Origin: Muribaculaceae bacterium
Lineage (GTDB): Bacteria > Bacteroidota > Bacteroidia > Bacteroidales > Muribaculaceae
Direction: 5' to 3'
Length of the DNA: 64,000 nucleotides
NCBI GenBank assembly: GCA_016290325.1
Contig: JAEETL010000010.1
Coordinates: 1 to 64,000, forward strand
Made by a program: the position numbers and the translations under genes. The notes below the pieces were generated by a model. The model searched no databases. It was not told the origin of the DNA and saw only the letters and a program-made list of their open reading frames with translations. Shown piece by piece: positions 37,781 to 46,569 of the stretch (positions are counted from its first letter, which is position 1; each line of letters starts with the position of its first letter).

Positions 37781-38521
37781 CTAGAAAGAATAGGGATAGG
37801 TGATGTCCCACAGGAAAAGGGCGTGGCCGGGCATAGAGGTGCCGGCGGCGCAACGGTCCTTACGTTCGATGACCTGGCAAAACTCTTCGACGGTCATCTT
37901 GTGGCGGCCCACCTCGACAAGGGTGCCGACAATGGCGCGCACCATGTTGCGCAGGAAGCGGTCAGCGGTGATGGTAAATACCCATTGGCCGTCCTCATGG
38001 GTCCACTGGGCATGGGTCACGTGGCAGTTGTTGGTCTTGACGTCGGTGTGCAGCTTGGAGAATGAAGTGAAGTCGATGTAGTCCAGTAGTCGTGCGGCAG
38101 CCTGGTTCATCAGTTCAAAATCGAGGTCGGGAGGACATTTCCAACTCAACGGGTAGCGGAAAGGGTCTTTCCTCGTGACAGTAAAGTACTTATAGGTGCG
38201 GCTTACGGCATCAAAGCGGGCATGGGCGTCATCGTGGACAGGCATGATGCTGTAGATGGCGATGTCGGCCGGCAAGATGGCGTTGAGGCTATGGACGAGG
38301 CGGTTGAGATCGGCAATGGGCCGCTCGGTGTCAAAGTGGGCGACCATTAGGCGGGCATTGACCCCGGCGTCGGTGCGTCCCGCGCCAGTGATGGGCGTGG
38401 GCGCTTGCAACAGGGTGGCAAGTGCTTCCTCGAGTACCTGTTGCACCGAGGTGTCGTGGGGCTGAACCTGCCATCCATGGAAGTTACCCCCCCTGTAGCC
38501 GAGTTGCATGAAGTATCGCAT
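37781..38521 (-). CDS. truA: tRNA pseudouridine(38-40) synthase TruA
   Basis: 246 residues from the ATG at 38521, which gives the family-typical start RYFMQLGYRGGNFHGWQ. An upstream in-frame start at 38560 would place coding sequence inside the inverted heptad repeat and is rejected. The catalytic aspartate lies in GAGRTDAGVNA. TruA isomerises uridines 38-40 in the tRNA anticodon stem. The gene follows speA on the minus strand after 90 bases that contain a palindrome. Confidence 0.95.
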   Translation of the reverse strand: MRYFMQLGYRGGNFHGWQVQPHDTSVQQVLEEALATLLQAPTPITGAGRTDAGVNARLMVAHFDTERPIADLNRLVHSLNAILPADIAIYSIMPVHDDAHARFDAVSRTYKYFTVTRKDPFRYPLSWKCPPDLDFELMNQAAARLLDYIDFTSFSKLHTDVKTNNCHVTHAQWTHEDGQWVFTITADRFLRNMVRAIVGTLVEVGRHKMTVEEFCQVIERKDRCAAGTSMPGHALFLWDITYPYSF

Positions 38522-38536
38522 TGCCTGTCGTGATGA

Positions 38537-38601
38537 CCTCACGCTAAGACGCAAAGGCATTAAGCTTTTTAATAAATCATTCTTAGCGCCTTAGCGTGAG
38601 G
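38537..38601. repeat. Inverted heptad-type repeat between speA and truA
   Basis: Perfect 12-bp inverted repeat CCTCACGCTAAG (38537-38548) and CTTAGCGTGAGG (38590-38601) with ACGCAAAGG- and GCGCC-type spacers in a 7-nt rhythm. It may terminate or process the speA transcript. Confidence 0.7.
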
Positions 38602-38611
38602 TTGTTGGGAA

Positions 38612-40528
38612 TTATTTCTCCAAATAGGTGTAGCCGTAGAGGCCGCTGCGGAAGTTGCGGACAAACTCGTTGCCCTCGTCACCAGTGATCTTGCCTGAGC
38701 GGATGGACTCGCTTACCCAGGTCTCAACATTGCGAACGAGTTGCTTGGGATTGAACTCCACATAGTCGAGTACCTCGGCAACGGTCTCGCCGTCAATCAC
38801 TTGATCAATCTCATAGTGGTCCTTGAAGACGTTGATATGTACCGCATTGGTGTCACCAAACAGGTTGTGCATGTCGCCCAGGATCTCTTGATAGGCTCCC
38901 ACGAGGAAGATGCCCAAGTAGTAGTGCTGGCCCGGTTTGAGCTTGTGGACGGGCAGCGAGTGGGCAATACCCTGAGCCGAGATAAAGTTATTGAGCTTGC
39001 CGTCGCTGTCACAGGTCATATCCTGCAAAGTGGCGAAGCGCGTGGGACGCTCGTTTAGGCGGTCGATGGGCATCACGGGGAACACTTGGTCAATGGCCCA
39101 TGCGTCGGGCAATGACTGGAAGAGCGAGAAGTTGCAGAAGTATTTGTCGGGCAGCATGCGGCTTACCGAGCGTAATTCGTCGGGAGCATGCTTCATGTTG
39201 CGAACAAGGCCGTCAACGTCGCGGGCGATGGACCAGAACAGTTTCTCGACCATCGCACGGGTGCGCAGGTCGATAAGTCCCAGCGAGAAACGGTCCAGCG
39301 CCTCGTCGCGTATTTGCAGCGCGTCGTGCCAGTCCTCTAGCAGGCGGGCCTGGTTGATTTTGTCCCAAATCTCATACATGTCGCGCACCAGTTCATTGTC
39401 TTCTTCGCTCACCGTGTCAACCTTCTCGTCCCACTCGGGCAGGGAGGTCGTCTCGAGCACGTCAACAACGAGTACCGAGTGGTGGGCGGTCAATGAGCGT
39501 CCGCTCTCAGTGATGATATTGGGATGCTTGAGACCGTTCTTGTTGCTCGCGTCAACGAGGGTATAGACTGCGTCATTGACATACTCCTGGATGCTATAAT
39601 TCATTGAATGGCTGCTGCCGCTGGAACGTGTTCCGTCATAGTCCACGCCTAAGCCGCCGCCAATGTCGACATATTCCACCTCAAACCCCAGCTTGGCCAG
39701 CTGCACATAGAATTGTGAGGCCTCGCGCAGGGCGTTTTTGATGCGGCGTATCTTGGTGATTTGGCTGCCGATGTGGAAGTGGATGAGCTTGAGGCAGTCT
39801 TCCAGTTTGTGCTCGTGCAGGTAGTCGATGGCACTGAACAACTCGCTGGTGTTCAGGCCAAACTTGCTGCTATCGCCGCCACTCTCTTCCCACTTGCCGC
39901 TACCGCTGCTCGACAGCTTGATGCGGAAACCGATGTTGGGGCGGATGTGGAGCCGTTGTGCCACGATGTCAATCAATTCCAGCTCGCTGAGTTTCTCGAC
40001 AACGACAAAGATGCGGCGGCCCATCTTCTGTGCCAGCAGGGCAAGCTCGATGTAGCCCTCATCCTTGTAACCGTTACAGATGATGACGGGGTTGGCGTTC
40101 AAATCGGTCATGTTGCTGGCGAGCACTGCGTGCAATTCTGGCTTGCTGCCGGCTTCAAGGCCAATATTGAACTTCTTGCCGTGGCCGATGATTTCTTCCA
40201 CCACTTGCCTCATCTGGTTGACCTTGATGGGATAAACGATGAAATTGGCACCTTGGTATTCATATTCCTTGGCTGCTTTCTTGAAGCAACTGGAAATCTT
40301 GTCGATACGGTTATCCAGGATGTCGGGGAAACGCAGCAGCACGGGTGCAGTCACCTTGCGGGAATGCAACTCGTCCATTACGTCGGCCAAGTCGACCGAT
40401 ACGCAATTGCTCTTGGGCGTGACTGTGGCATGACCGTTCTCGTTGATGGAGAAGTACTTGAGGCCCCAGCCTCCGGTGTTGTAGAGTTCGGCGCTATCCT
40501 CGATGCGCCATTTGTTGATTGCTGACAC
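38612..40528 (-). CDS. speA: Biosynthetic arginine decarboxylase
   Basis: 638 residues, standard for SpeA. The PLP-binding lysine is Lys102 in VYPIKVNQ; further conserved blocks are NIGLEAGSKPEL, HIGSQI and the glycine-rich DIGGGLGVDYDGT phosphate-binding loop. It converts arginine to agmatine, the first step to putrescine. With the carboxyspermidine dehydrogenase at 9704-10900 this supplies the two-branch Bacteroidetes spermidine route. Its own promoter is at 40570-40599. Confidence 0.96.
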   Translation of the reverse strand: MSAINKWRIEDSAELYNTGGWGLKYFSINENGHATVTPKSNCVSVDLADVMDELHSRKVTAPVLLRFPDILDNRIDKISSCFKKAAKEYEYQGANFIVYPIKVNQMRQVVEEIIGHGKKFNIGLEAGSKPELHAVLASNMTDLNANPVIICNGYKDEGYIELALLAQKMGRRIFVVVEKLSELELIDIVAQRLHIRPNIGFRIKLSSSGSGKWEESGGDSSKFGLNTSELFSAIDYLHEHKLEDCLKLIHFHIGSQITKIRRIKNALREASQFYVQLAKLGFEVEYVDIGGGLGVDYDGTRSSGSSHSMNYSIQEYVNDAVYTLVDASNKNGLKHPNIITESGRSLTAHHSVLVVDVLETTSLPEWDEKVDTVSEEDNELVRDMYEIWDKINQARLLEDWHDALQIRDEALDRFSLGLIDLRTRAMVEKLFWSIARDVDGLVRNMKHAPDELRSVSRMLPDKYFCNFSLFQSLPDAWAIDQVFPVMPIDRLNERPTRFATLQDMTCDSDGKLNNFISAQGIAHSLPVHKLKPGQHYYLGIFLVGAYQEILGDMHNLFGDTNAVHINVFKDHYEIDQVIDGETVAEVLDYVEFNPKQLVRNVETWVSESIRSGKITGDEGNEFVRNFRSGLYGYTYLEK

Positions 40529-40569
40529 GGCGATAGGTTTGTTTTAGTCGTTAATATATATTGTGAGCG

Positions 40570-40599
40570 CAAAGATAGCCAATTTATTGATTATGGCAA
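40570..40599 (-). promoter_or_regulatory. Promoter of speA
   Basis: Minus strand TTG at 40599-40597 and TATCTTTG at 40577-40570, 19 bp between. Confidence 0.75.
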
Positions 40600-40779
40600 T
40601 AGCATTATCCTAAAAAGCCGCATGTGGCCGCTCCTTATTCTTATTCTCTTGGTCAATCCTCAAAGGGTGATGCTGGTTCACACAGGCCAAGCTATTCCTC
40701 ATCATATTAACAATCATTATCGGTTTTTTGTTGTTTTTCATGTGGTAAATCAGATAAAAGAAAAATTATCAACAATAGC

Positions 40780-40810
40780 TTGTTACAGTGATTAAAAAGT
40801 TATACCTTTG
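40780..40810 (+). promoter_or_regulatory. Promoter of fba
   Basis: TTG at 40780-40782 and TACCTTTG at 40803-40810, 20 bp between. Confidence 0.75.
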
Positions 40811-40862
40811 CCGCATAATAACAAACATGGTTTAATCCAAATTACAATCTTTTACAAAAGTT

Positions 40863-41864
40863 ATGGTAAATTACAAGGATTTAGGTCTCGTGAACACCCG
40901 CGAGATGTTTGCTAAGGCAGTTGATGGCGGCTATGCCATCCCCGCATTCAACTTCAATAACATGGAGCAGTTACAGGCTATCATCAAGGCTTGCGCCGAG
41001 ACAAAATCGCCTGTTATCCTGCAGGTTTCCAGCGGTGCACGCAAGTATGCCAACCAGACCCTGTTGCGCTATATGGCCGAGGGCGCTGTAGAGTATGCTA
41101 AGGAGTTGGGCTGGGAGCATCCCCAGATTTGCCTCCATCTTGACCATGGTGACACCTTTGAACTGTGCAAGTCATGTGTGGACTTTGGTTTCTCGTCGGT
41201 AATGATCGACGGTTCGTCGCTCCCCTATGAGGAGAACATCGCCCTGACCAAGAAGGTCGTTGAATATGCCCACCAGTATGACGTGACCGTTGAGGCCGAG
41301 CTGGGCGTTCTCGCTGGCGTTGAGGACGACGTTGTTGCCGAGGAATCACACTACACCAAGCCCGAAGAGGTGATCGACTTTGCTACCCGTACTGGTTGCG
41401 ACTCGCTGGCTATCAGCATCGGCACCAGCCATGGCGCTTACAAGTTCAAACCCGAGCAGTGCACCCGTGACCCGAAGACCGGTAAGCTCGTTCCTCCTCC
41501 CCTGGCATTTGACGTGCTCGAGGAAGTGGAGAAGAAACTCCCCGGCTTCCCCATCGTGCTGCACGGCTCATCAAGTGTGCCCCAGGAGTATGTAGACATC
41601 ATCAACACCCACGGTGGTAACCTGCCCGATGCCGTTGGTATCCCCGAGGATCAGTTGCGCAAGGCTGCCAAGAGCGCCGTTTGCAAGATCAACATCGACA
41701 GCGATAGCCGTCTGGCCTTCACCGCTGCCGTTCGCAAGGTCCTGGCCGAGAAGCCCGGCGAGTTTGACCCCCGCAAGTATTGCGGCCCCGCCCGTGACGA
41801 GATGGTTAAACTCTACAAGCACAAAATTATTGAGGTGCTGGGTAGCGACGGCAAGGCCGAGTAA
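40863..41864 (+). CDS. fba: Class II fructose-1,6-bisphosphate aldolase
   Basis: 333 residues. Metal-dependent class II aldolase with the conserved AIPAFNFNNMEQ opening, zinc ligands in CLHLDHGDTFE and VLHGSSSVP, and the EAELG and INIDSDSR blocks. It splits fructose-1,6-bisphosphate in glycolysis and joins the trioses in gluconeogenesis. Codons lean to translationally favoured ones, as expected of an abundant enzyme. It is monocistronic: strong promoter before, palindrome after. Confidence 0.96.
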   Translation: MVNYKDLGLVNTREMFAKAVDGGYAIPAFNFNNMEQLQAIIKACAETKSPVILQVSSGARKYANQTLLRYMAEGAVEYAKELGWEHPQICLHLDHGDTFELCKSCVDFGFSSVMIDGSSLPYEENIALTKKVVEYAHQYDVTVEAELGVLAGVEDDVVAEESHYTKPEEVIDFATRTGCDSLAISIGTSHGAYKFKPEQCTRDPKTGKLVPPPLAFDVLEEVEKKLPGFPIVLHGSSSVPQEYVDIINTHGGNLPDAVGIPEDQLRKAAKSAVCKINIDSDSRLAFTAAVRKVLAEKPGEFDPRKYCGPARDEMVKLYKHKIIEVLGSDGKAE

Positions 41865-41886
41865 TTTAAATCCCTTTAATGATAAT

Positions 41887-41914
41887 GTGGAGGTGCAAAA
41901 TTTTGTGCCTCCAC
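41887..41914 (+). terminator. Terminator of fba, related to the GTAGAG palindrome
   Basis: GTGGAGGTGCAAAA / TTTTGTGCCTCCAC, 14-position stem (two G-T pairs) followed by ATTTTG. The shape and core GAGRYGCAA match the palindromes at 14022 and 26086. Confidence 0.75.
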
Positions 41915-41982
41915 TATTTTGTTCATTATCAATGGATAACAATCATTTTGAGTAAAAATAATCAAAAAAATCGCCAAATAAT

Positions 41983-42013
41983 TTGGTCAGTTCAGTAAAC
42001 GGTATTACCTTTG
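41983..42013 (+). promoter_or_regulatory. Promoter of tRNA-Pro
   Basis: TTG at 41983-41985 and TACCTTTG at 42006-42013, 20 bp between. Confidence 0.75.
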
Positions 42014-42053
42014 CACCGCTTTACGAAACAAATCTTGCTTTCGTGAGTGCGAT

Positions 42054-42128
42054 CGGGGTGTAGCTCAGTCCGGTTAGAGTACGCGTCTGGGGGGCGTGGG
42101 GTCGCTAGTTCGAATCTAGTCACCCCGA
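42054..42128 (+). tRNA. tRNA-Pro (anticodon GGG)
   Basis: Cloverleaf of 75 nt: acceptor CGGGGTG / CACCCCG, D stem GCTC/GAGT, anticodon stem CGCGT/GCGTG with loop CTGGGGG (anticodon at 42089-42091), T stem GCTAG/CTAGT with TTCGAAT loop, discriminator A. CCA is not encoded. GGG reads CCC/CCU proline codons. Confidence 0.95.
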
Positions 42129-42134
42129 CATCGC

Positions 42135-42177
42135 AAAAGAGTGCTGGTAGTCATTGATTATCGGCACTCTTTTATTT
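42135..42177 (+). terminator. Terminator of tRNA-Pro
   Basis: Perfect 10-bp inverted repeat AAAAGAGTGC / GCACTCTTTT (42135-42144, 42164-42173) followed by ATTTT, just after the tRNA. Confidence 0.75.
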
Positions 42178-42204
42178 TAAAAACGTAACAAAATTCGAGC
42201 AAAC

Positions 42205-43299
42205 ATGATGAGACGAGTGATTTTGATGGTATTAGGGTTGGTGACGATGCTGCCGCTGGCGGCTCAGTGCTGGCTGGGTGGTGACATCTCGATGATGAGC
42301 GCCAATGCCCGCAATGGTGTGATTTACAAGGATTCTTGTGGTGTGACGGTGGATCCTTATGATTTGTTTCGTGAGCAGGGGTGGAACATGATGCGTGTTC
42401 GCTTGTTTGTTGATCCCAACAACGCTCCTGGAACTCACCATGACCAGGGCGTATGCCAGGACTTGGACTATGTGACTGACCTGTGCAAGACCATCAGGGC
42501 GAGGGGCTTTGAGGTGATGCTCGATTTCCATTATAGCGACACGTGGGCCGACCCCGCCAAGCAGTTTACGCCTAAGCGCTGGGAAGGGTTGGATGCCAAG
42601 GCGCTGGCCGACAGCATCTACCGTTATACCCGTCGTTGCCTGCTCGCCTTGAAAGAGGCTGGCATAGTACCCGCGATGATTCAGGTGGGCAACGAGATCA
42701 CCTTCGGCATGGACTGGCCCGTGGGACGCGTTGACGCCATGGAGGATGCCAATTGGGACGTGTTTACCGCCTTGCTCAAGGCTGGCTGTAAGGCTTGCCG
42801 TGAGGTGTGTCCTGGCGCGGGCATCATCATTCACACCGAGAAAGCCGGCCAGTGGCCCATAACCCGCAACTATTATGATCGCTTGGCAGCTGCGGGATTG
42901 GATTATGACATCATCGGCCTGAGTTACTATCCCATGTGGCACGGTACCATTCCCAACCTGGGTGCCACGCTCGACTCGTTGGCAGTGCGCTTTCCTGGCA
43001 AACCCGTGATGATTGTCGAGGCCGCCTACTATTATCAGCACGACGGCGTGAATCGTGGTGAAGAGGATTTTTCTCAATGTCTGCCTGGCACCATCGAGGG
43101 GCAGCGTGAATTTACAGCCCAGTTGGTAAAGGAACTCAACCACCACGATAACGTGACGGGTTTGTTCTGGTGGTATCCCGAGGAGAATAGCTATGGTACA
43201 CCATGGCAAGGACGTTGGGGCCTCAATCGCGGCCTATTCAACAGCGCTAACGGCCAGGCTTTACCCGCCCTCTACGAAATGGCCAAGTTCAAGCGTTAG
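42205..43299 (+). CDS. GH53 arabinogalactan endo-beta-1,4-galactanase
   Basis: 364 residues with signal peptide (about 1-21, ending PLAAQ). GH53 (beta/alpha)8 barrel with the family's opening GGDISMM, the VMLDFHYSDTWADP strand, acid/base Glu164 in VGNEITFG and nucleophile Glu272 in IVEAAYYY. It hydrolyses beta-1,4-galactan, the side chain of pectic arabinogalactan I. No SusC/D pair is adjacent; a DMT permease follows after 32 bases. I infer periplasmic or surface digestion of plant galactan. Confidence 0.93.
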   Translation: MMRRVILMVLGLVTMLPLAAQCWLGGDISMMSANARNGVIYKDSCGVTVDPYDLFREQGWNMMRVRLFVDPNNAPGTHHDQGVCQDLDYVTDLCKTIRARGFEVMLDFHYSDTWADPAKQFTPKRWEGLDAKALADSIYRYTRRCLLALKEAGIVPAMIQVGNEITFGMDWPVGRVDAMEDANWDVFTALLKAGCKACREVCPGAGIIIHTEKAGQWPITRNYYDRLAAAGLDYDIIGLSYYPMWHGTIPNLGATLDSLAVRFPGKPVMIVEAAYYYQHDGVNRGEEDFSQCLPGTIEGQREFTAQLVKELNHHDNVTGLFWWYPEENSYGTPWQGRWGLNRGLFNSANGQALPALYEMAKFKR

Positions 43300-43331
43300 A
43301 AGGTCTTGAATAACTTTAAATCTGTGTACTG

Positions 43332-44258
43332 ATGAAAAAGAACAAAACCGTAGGCATCCTGTGTGCAATCTTGTCGGCCGTGTGTTATGGCACCAACCCT
43401 TTTGGAGCTTTGCCATTATATGAAGAAGGGGTGAACACGGCGACGGTGCTGGCCCATCGTTTCGGCCTAGCGGTGATATTGTTGTCTGTGGTGATGCTTA
43501 TCAAGGGCATTTCCTTCAAGGTTACGCGCCACGAGTTCAAAGTGCTGTTCTCGCTGGGCATCCTGTTTGCAGCGTCCAGCATTACCTATTATCAGAGTTT
43601 CCACTTTATGGACGCGGGTATCGCTTCGACCATCCTGTTTGTCTATCCCGTGATGGTGGCGGTGATTATGGCAGCCTTTTTCAAGGAACGTGTGACGGGG
43701 ATGACCGTTGTCGCCATCGTGCTGTCGCTCATAGGCATTGTGTTGCTTTATAAAGGTGGGTCAGGGGCCTCGTTGAGCGTGATAGGCATTGTCCTGTGCA
43801 TCCTCTCCTCGTTGGCCTATGCCATCTATATCGTCGTGGTCAATCAGTCGAGCATCAAGATGTCGTCGTTTAAGGTCACGTTCTATGCCATGCTGGTGTG
43901 TGAACTCACGTTGATACTCTATTCCTTCACGTCGCCCGAATTGTACTTACATGCCCTGCCGTCGGCACGTGCATGGTCGTTTGCCGTTTGGTTGAGCATT
44001 GTTCCCACCATCCTCTCGTTGGTGTTCATGACGGTGGCTGTGAATCACGTGGGGGCTACGCCCACTGCTATTTTAGGCGCATTGGAGCCCTTGACTGCCG
44101 TAACCATCGGTGTGGTGGTTTTTGGTGAGTTGTTGACTCCCCGCTTGATTGTCGGCATTCTCTTCATCCTCTTTGCCGTGATGCTGGTTGTCTTGGGTAA
44201 AGATTTTCACCTGCGCACTATTAAACACGCTGTTTCCCGCCTGTGGCACTGGCGCTGA
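43332..44258 (+). CDS. DMT-superfamily (EamA) permease
   Basis: 308 residues with about ten hydrophobic segments in two EamA halves (about 8-140 and 150-290). The first half carries ILSAVCYGTNPFGALPLY and the second AILGALEPLTAVTIGVVVFGE, typical of the drug/metabolite transporter superfamily. Substrate cannot be assigned. The short gap to the GH53 gene suggests co-transcription, but a sugar link is only a guess. Confidence 0.88.
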   Translation: MKKNKTVGILCAILSAVCYGTNPFGALPLYEEGVNTATVLAHRFGLAVILLSVVMLIKGISFKVTRHEFKVLFSLGILFAASSITYYQSFHFMDAGIASTILFVYPVMVAVIMAAFFKERVTGMTVVAIVLSLIGIVLLYKGGSGASLSVIGIVLCILSSLAYAIYIVVVNQSSIKMSSFKVTFYAMLVCELTLILYSFTSPELYLHALPSARAWSFAVWLSIVPTILSLVFMTVAVNHVGATPTAILGALEPLTAVTIGVVVFGELLTPRLIVGILFILFAVMLVVLGKDFHLRTIKHAVSRLWHWR

Positions 44259-44374
44259 TCAACGTCATTTCGATAATCCTTAAGCTCGGTATCGCCAAAT
44301 TATTTTCTGATATTCAGCGAGTTATTCCCTACATGGCTTTGTCGGCTATGCCATAAATCATCGTCTCAATGTTT

Positions 44375-44436
44375 AACCGTGCTACGCACGGGAAATTATT
44401 CTAATTTGTTTTAATTTCCCGCTCGTTAGAGCGGTT
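44375..44436. repeat. Cloverleaf-like palindromic element, copy A
   Basis: Two perfect mini-hairpins, CCGTGC-TAC-GCACGG and CCGCTC-GTTA-GAGCGG, joined by a GAAATTA / TAATTTC stem, bounded by AACC and GGTT. Copy B at 45615-45693 is the same element in reverse orientation. Confidence 0.8.
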
Positions 44437-44520
44437 CTTTTTCCAGACTAACAATTATGACACATCCTTAGATTGGGTGCAAAGATTAAGGGCGCTTTAT
44501 TTTCGTTGAGTTTGCGGTAC

Positions 44521-45558
44521 TTAGACGCCCAACTGGTCGCGCAGGATGTCGAGTGCTGCGGTGACGTCGTCGCGGCTGACGGTCATGCCTGTGCGATACT
44601 CGCCAATGGTGGCTAGCAGGGTGCAGGTGATTTCTCCGTCGCGGCTTTTTTTGTCGTGGCGCATCAATTCCAGCAGTTCGTCGTAATCGTCACAGGTAAA
44701 GGGGAAATCGCGGTAATTGTCACGCACGAAGTTGCCCAAGCGGTGAACGTCATCGCCTGGAGATTTAAGGATAAGATGTGATAGTACGGCCTCGGTAACC
44801 AGGCCCCATGCCACGGCATATCCGTGTGGCACGGGCTTACCGCGTTTCATCGCCAGGCTCTCGAAGGCGTGCCCCACGGTGTGCCCCAGGTTAAGTGCTT
44901 TGCGTTCGCCTTGCTCGTTGGGGTCTCGAGCGACGATATCGACTTTGACTTGCACCGAGTGGCGCAGGCGTTCCAGCAGATTTTCATGGTCGATGGGGGC
45001 GTTGAAATCGTGGCCCAGCAGGCTCAGGAATTCGCCACGGTCGCTCAACATGGCGTGCTTGAGCACCTCGGCGAAGCCTGATTTCATCTCGTCAAGTGGT
45101 AATGTGTCAAAAAAGCGTGTCGAAATGATGACATCGCTAGCCGGCGCAAAAGCCCCGACCTCGTTTTTCAGCCCATGGTAATTGAAACCCGTCTTGCCGC
45201 CTACAGCAGCGTCAACAGCGCCCAGCAGGGTGGTGGGCACATTGATGAACCTCACGCCGCGCTTGAACGTCGCCGCAGCAAATCCGCCTAGGTCAGTCAC
45301 CATGCCGCCGCCCAGATTGATGATGAGCGAATGGCGCGTAGCCCCCATGCGCTCCATCTCGTCCCACACGCGCGTGACGGTCTCAAGCGTCTTGTTGTCG
45401 TCACCGTCGGGGATGGTGATGAGGTGGGATGGGGCGGGGGAGACAAGGCTTGCGGTATTCACATCGGCAATCCACACCGTTAGGTTCGGGTTGACGTTCC
45501 TCTCAAGCCGTTCAACCGCCTCAATGACGTCGTTGGTGAAAATGAGGCTCTGTTTCAT
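44521..45558 (-). CDS. aroB: 3-dehydroquinate synthase
   Basis: 345 residues, standard length. NAD-binding N-terminal half with NLGGGMVTDLGGFAAATFKRG and VPTTLLGAVDAAVGGKTGFN, and the zinc-binding LNLGHTVGHAFE block. It catalyses the second step of the shikimate pathway, from DAHP to 3-dehydroquinate. It is monocistronic here and flanked on both sides by inverted copies of the same palindromic repeat (44375-44436, 45615-45693). Confidence 0.96.
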   Translation of the reverse strand: MKQSLIFTNDVIEAVERLERNVNPNLTVWIADVNTASLVSPAPSHLITIPDGDDNKTLETVTRVWDEMERMGATRHSLIINLGGGMVTDLGGFAAATFKRGVRFINVPTTLLGAVDAAVGGKTGFNYHGLKNEVGAFAPASDVIISTRFFDTLPLDEMKSGFAEVLKHAMLSDRGEFLSLLGHDFNAPIDHENLLERLRHSVQVKVDIVARDPNEQGERKALNLGHTVGHAFESLAMKRGKPVPHGYAVAWGLVTEAVLSHLILKSPGDDVHRLGNFVRDNYRDFPFTCDDYDELLELMRHDKKSRDGEITCTLLATIGEYRTGMTVSRDDVTAALDILRDQLGV

Positions 45559-45614
45559 CAGGGTTAAATAAAAACAAAAAGTAACGATGTAGCAGTCAGC
45601 CCTTTTGTAATATT

Positions 45615-45693
45615 AACCGCCCTACGAGCGGGAAATTGAACAAATTTAATTTTAGAATTAATTTTCTTTTAATTTCCCGTGCGAAGCAAGGTT
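45615..45693. repeat. Cloverleaf-like palindromic element, copy B (inverted)
   Basis: Read on the minus strand it gives AACC-TTGCTTCGCACGGGAAATTA, a longer A/T centre, then AATTTCCCGCTCGTAGGGCGGTT, lining up with copy A end to end apart from the centre. Confidence 0.8.
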
Positions 45694-45740
45694 ATAGTTG
45701 CAACATTCAGTCTAAGGGCCAATACTATATCATTGTCAAA

Positions 45741-45782
45741 CAAATTACGCGAATTACGATAATAGATAATTCGCGTAATTTG
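45741..45782. repeat. Perfect 16-bp inverted repeat after the HAD gene
   Basis: CAAATTACGCGAATTA / TAATTCGCGTAATTTG with a 10-nt loop, starting 10 bases past the minus-strand HAD stop codon. The arms show a 7-nt rhythm like the heptad arrays. It may act as terminator. Confidence 0.8.
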
Positions 45783-45792
45783 TAGTTCATGT

Positions 45793-46533
45793 TCAGGCCT
45801 TGACGATGCTCAGGGCCACGAGCAACGCGGGTAGTGCGGCGGCCAGTTCGTCCATGTTTTTGTAGACGAGGTCAGCACCGGCTTTGTAGAGGTCTTTTTC
45901 GGGAATGGGGCCAGTGGTTACTGCAATGGTGAAGCAACCGGCAGCATGGCCTGCCTGAACGCCGAGGGGCGCATTCTCGATCACGATGCACTGGTTGGAT
46001 TTTCTCCCTGACTTGGTCATGCCTTTCAAGTAAGGCTCTGGATTGGGCTTACCGTGACGCACGTCGTGACCGGTCACTTTTACCTCTCCGAACAGGCCGG
46101 GGAAATCAGTCTCGATGCGCTGTAGCAGCACGTCCTGTTGTGAGCCGGTAACCAAAATCCGCTCCACGCCTGCCTCCTTAAGCGTTTGCAATACCCTCAC
46201 GGCTCCAGGCATTACGGGAGCCTCGCCCAATTCTTTGAAATAACGGGTCTTCACGCCGTAGAGCGCGCGTGCTTCATCGTCGGTAATGTTCTTACCGGCG
46301 CCGCTCTTGAATTTCATCTTGATGATTTCACTGCCCGTCATACCCTCCATGGCATAAAACTCGTCACGGGTACATTTGATGCCGTTCTTCTTCATGAGTT
46401 TTACCCAAGCCAGGGTGTGATTCTTCATTGAGTCATACAGCACTCCATCGCAGTCAATGAGTGCGGCAGTGATGTCAAAACCTTTGTGACCTGTATATCT
46501 CAGGTATTCGGTGATTGTTTGTTGTAAGGTCAT
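45793..46533 (-). CDS. HAD-superfamily hydrolase (beta-phosphoglucomutase-like)
   Basis: 246 residues. Motif I DCDGVLYDS (Asp27 nucleophile, Asp29), a helical cap domain (about 45-105), motif II VTGS, motif III Lys in HGKPNPEPY, and a motif IV region VIENAPLGVQA in which the usual acidic pair reads Glu-Asn. The cap and DGVLxDS form resemble sugar-phosphate phosphatases and beta-phosphoglucomutases. Substrate unknown. The gene lies 36 bases downstream of 46570-47325, probably in one transcript. Confidence 0.88.
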   Translation of the reverse strand: MTLQQTITEYLRYTGHKGFDITAALIDCDGVLYDSMKNHTLAWVKLMKKNGIKCTRDEFYAMEGMTGSEIIKMKFKSGAGKNITDDEARALYGVKTRYFKELGEAPVMPGAVRVLQTLKEAGVERILVTGSQQDVLLQRIETDFPGLFGEVKVTGHDVRHGKPNPEPYLKGMTKSGRKSNQCIVIENAPLGVQAGHAAGCFTIAVTTGPIPEKDLYKAGADLVYKNMDELAAALPALLVALSIVKA

Positions 46534-46569
46534 TGTATAAAGTATATTTTATGTTGTATTGATAATGAT

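Larger units (their letters stand above)
40529..40862. other. 334-bp divergent promoter region between speA and fba
   Basis: No gene is visible. It holds the minus-strand speA promoter (40570-40599) and the plus-strand aldolase promoter (40780-40810); the 180 bp between shows no further clear element. Confidence 0.7.

Noticed and set aside
38522-38560. Upstream start for truA
   Set aside because: It would translate part of the inverted heptad repeat; the family N-terminus begins at 38521.
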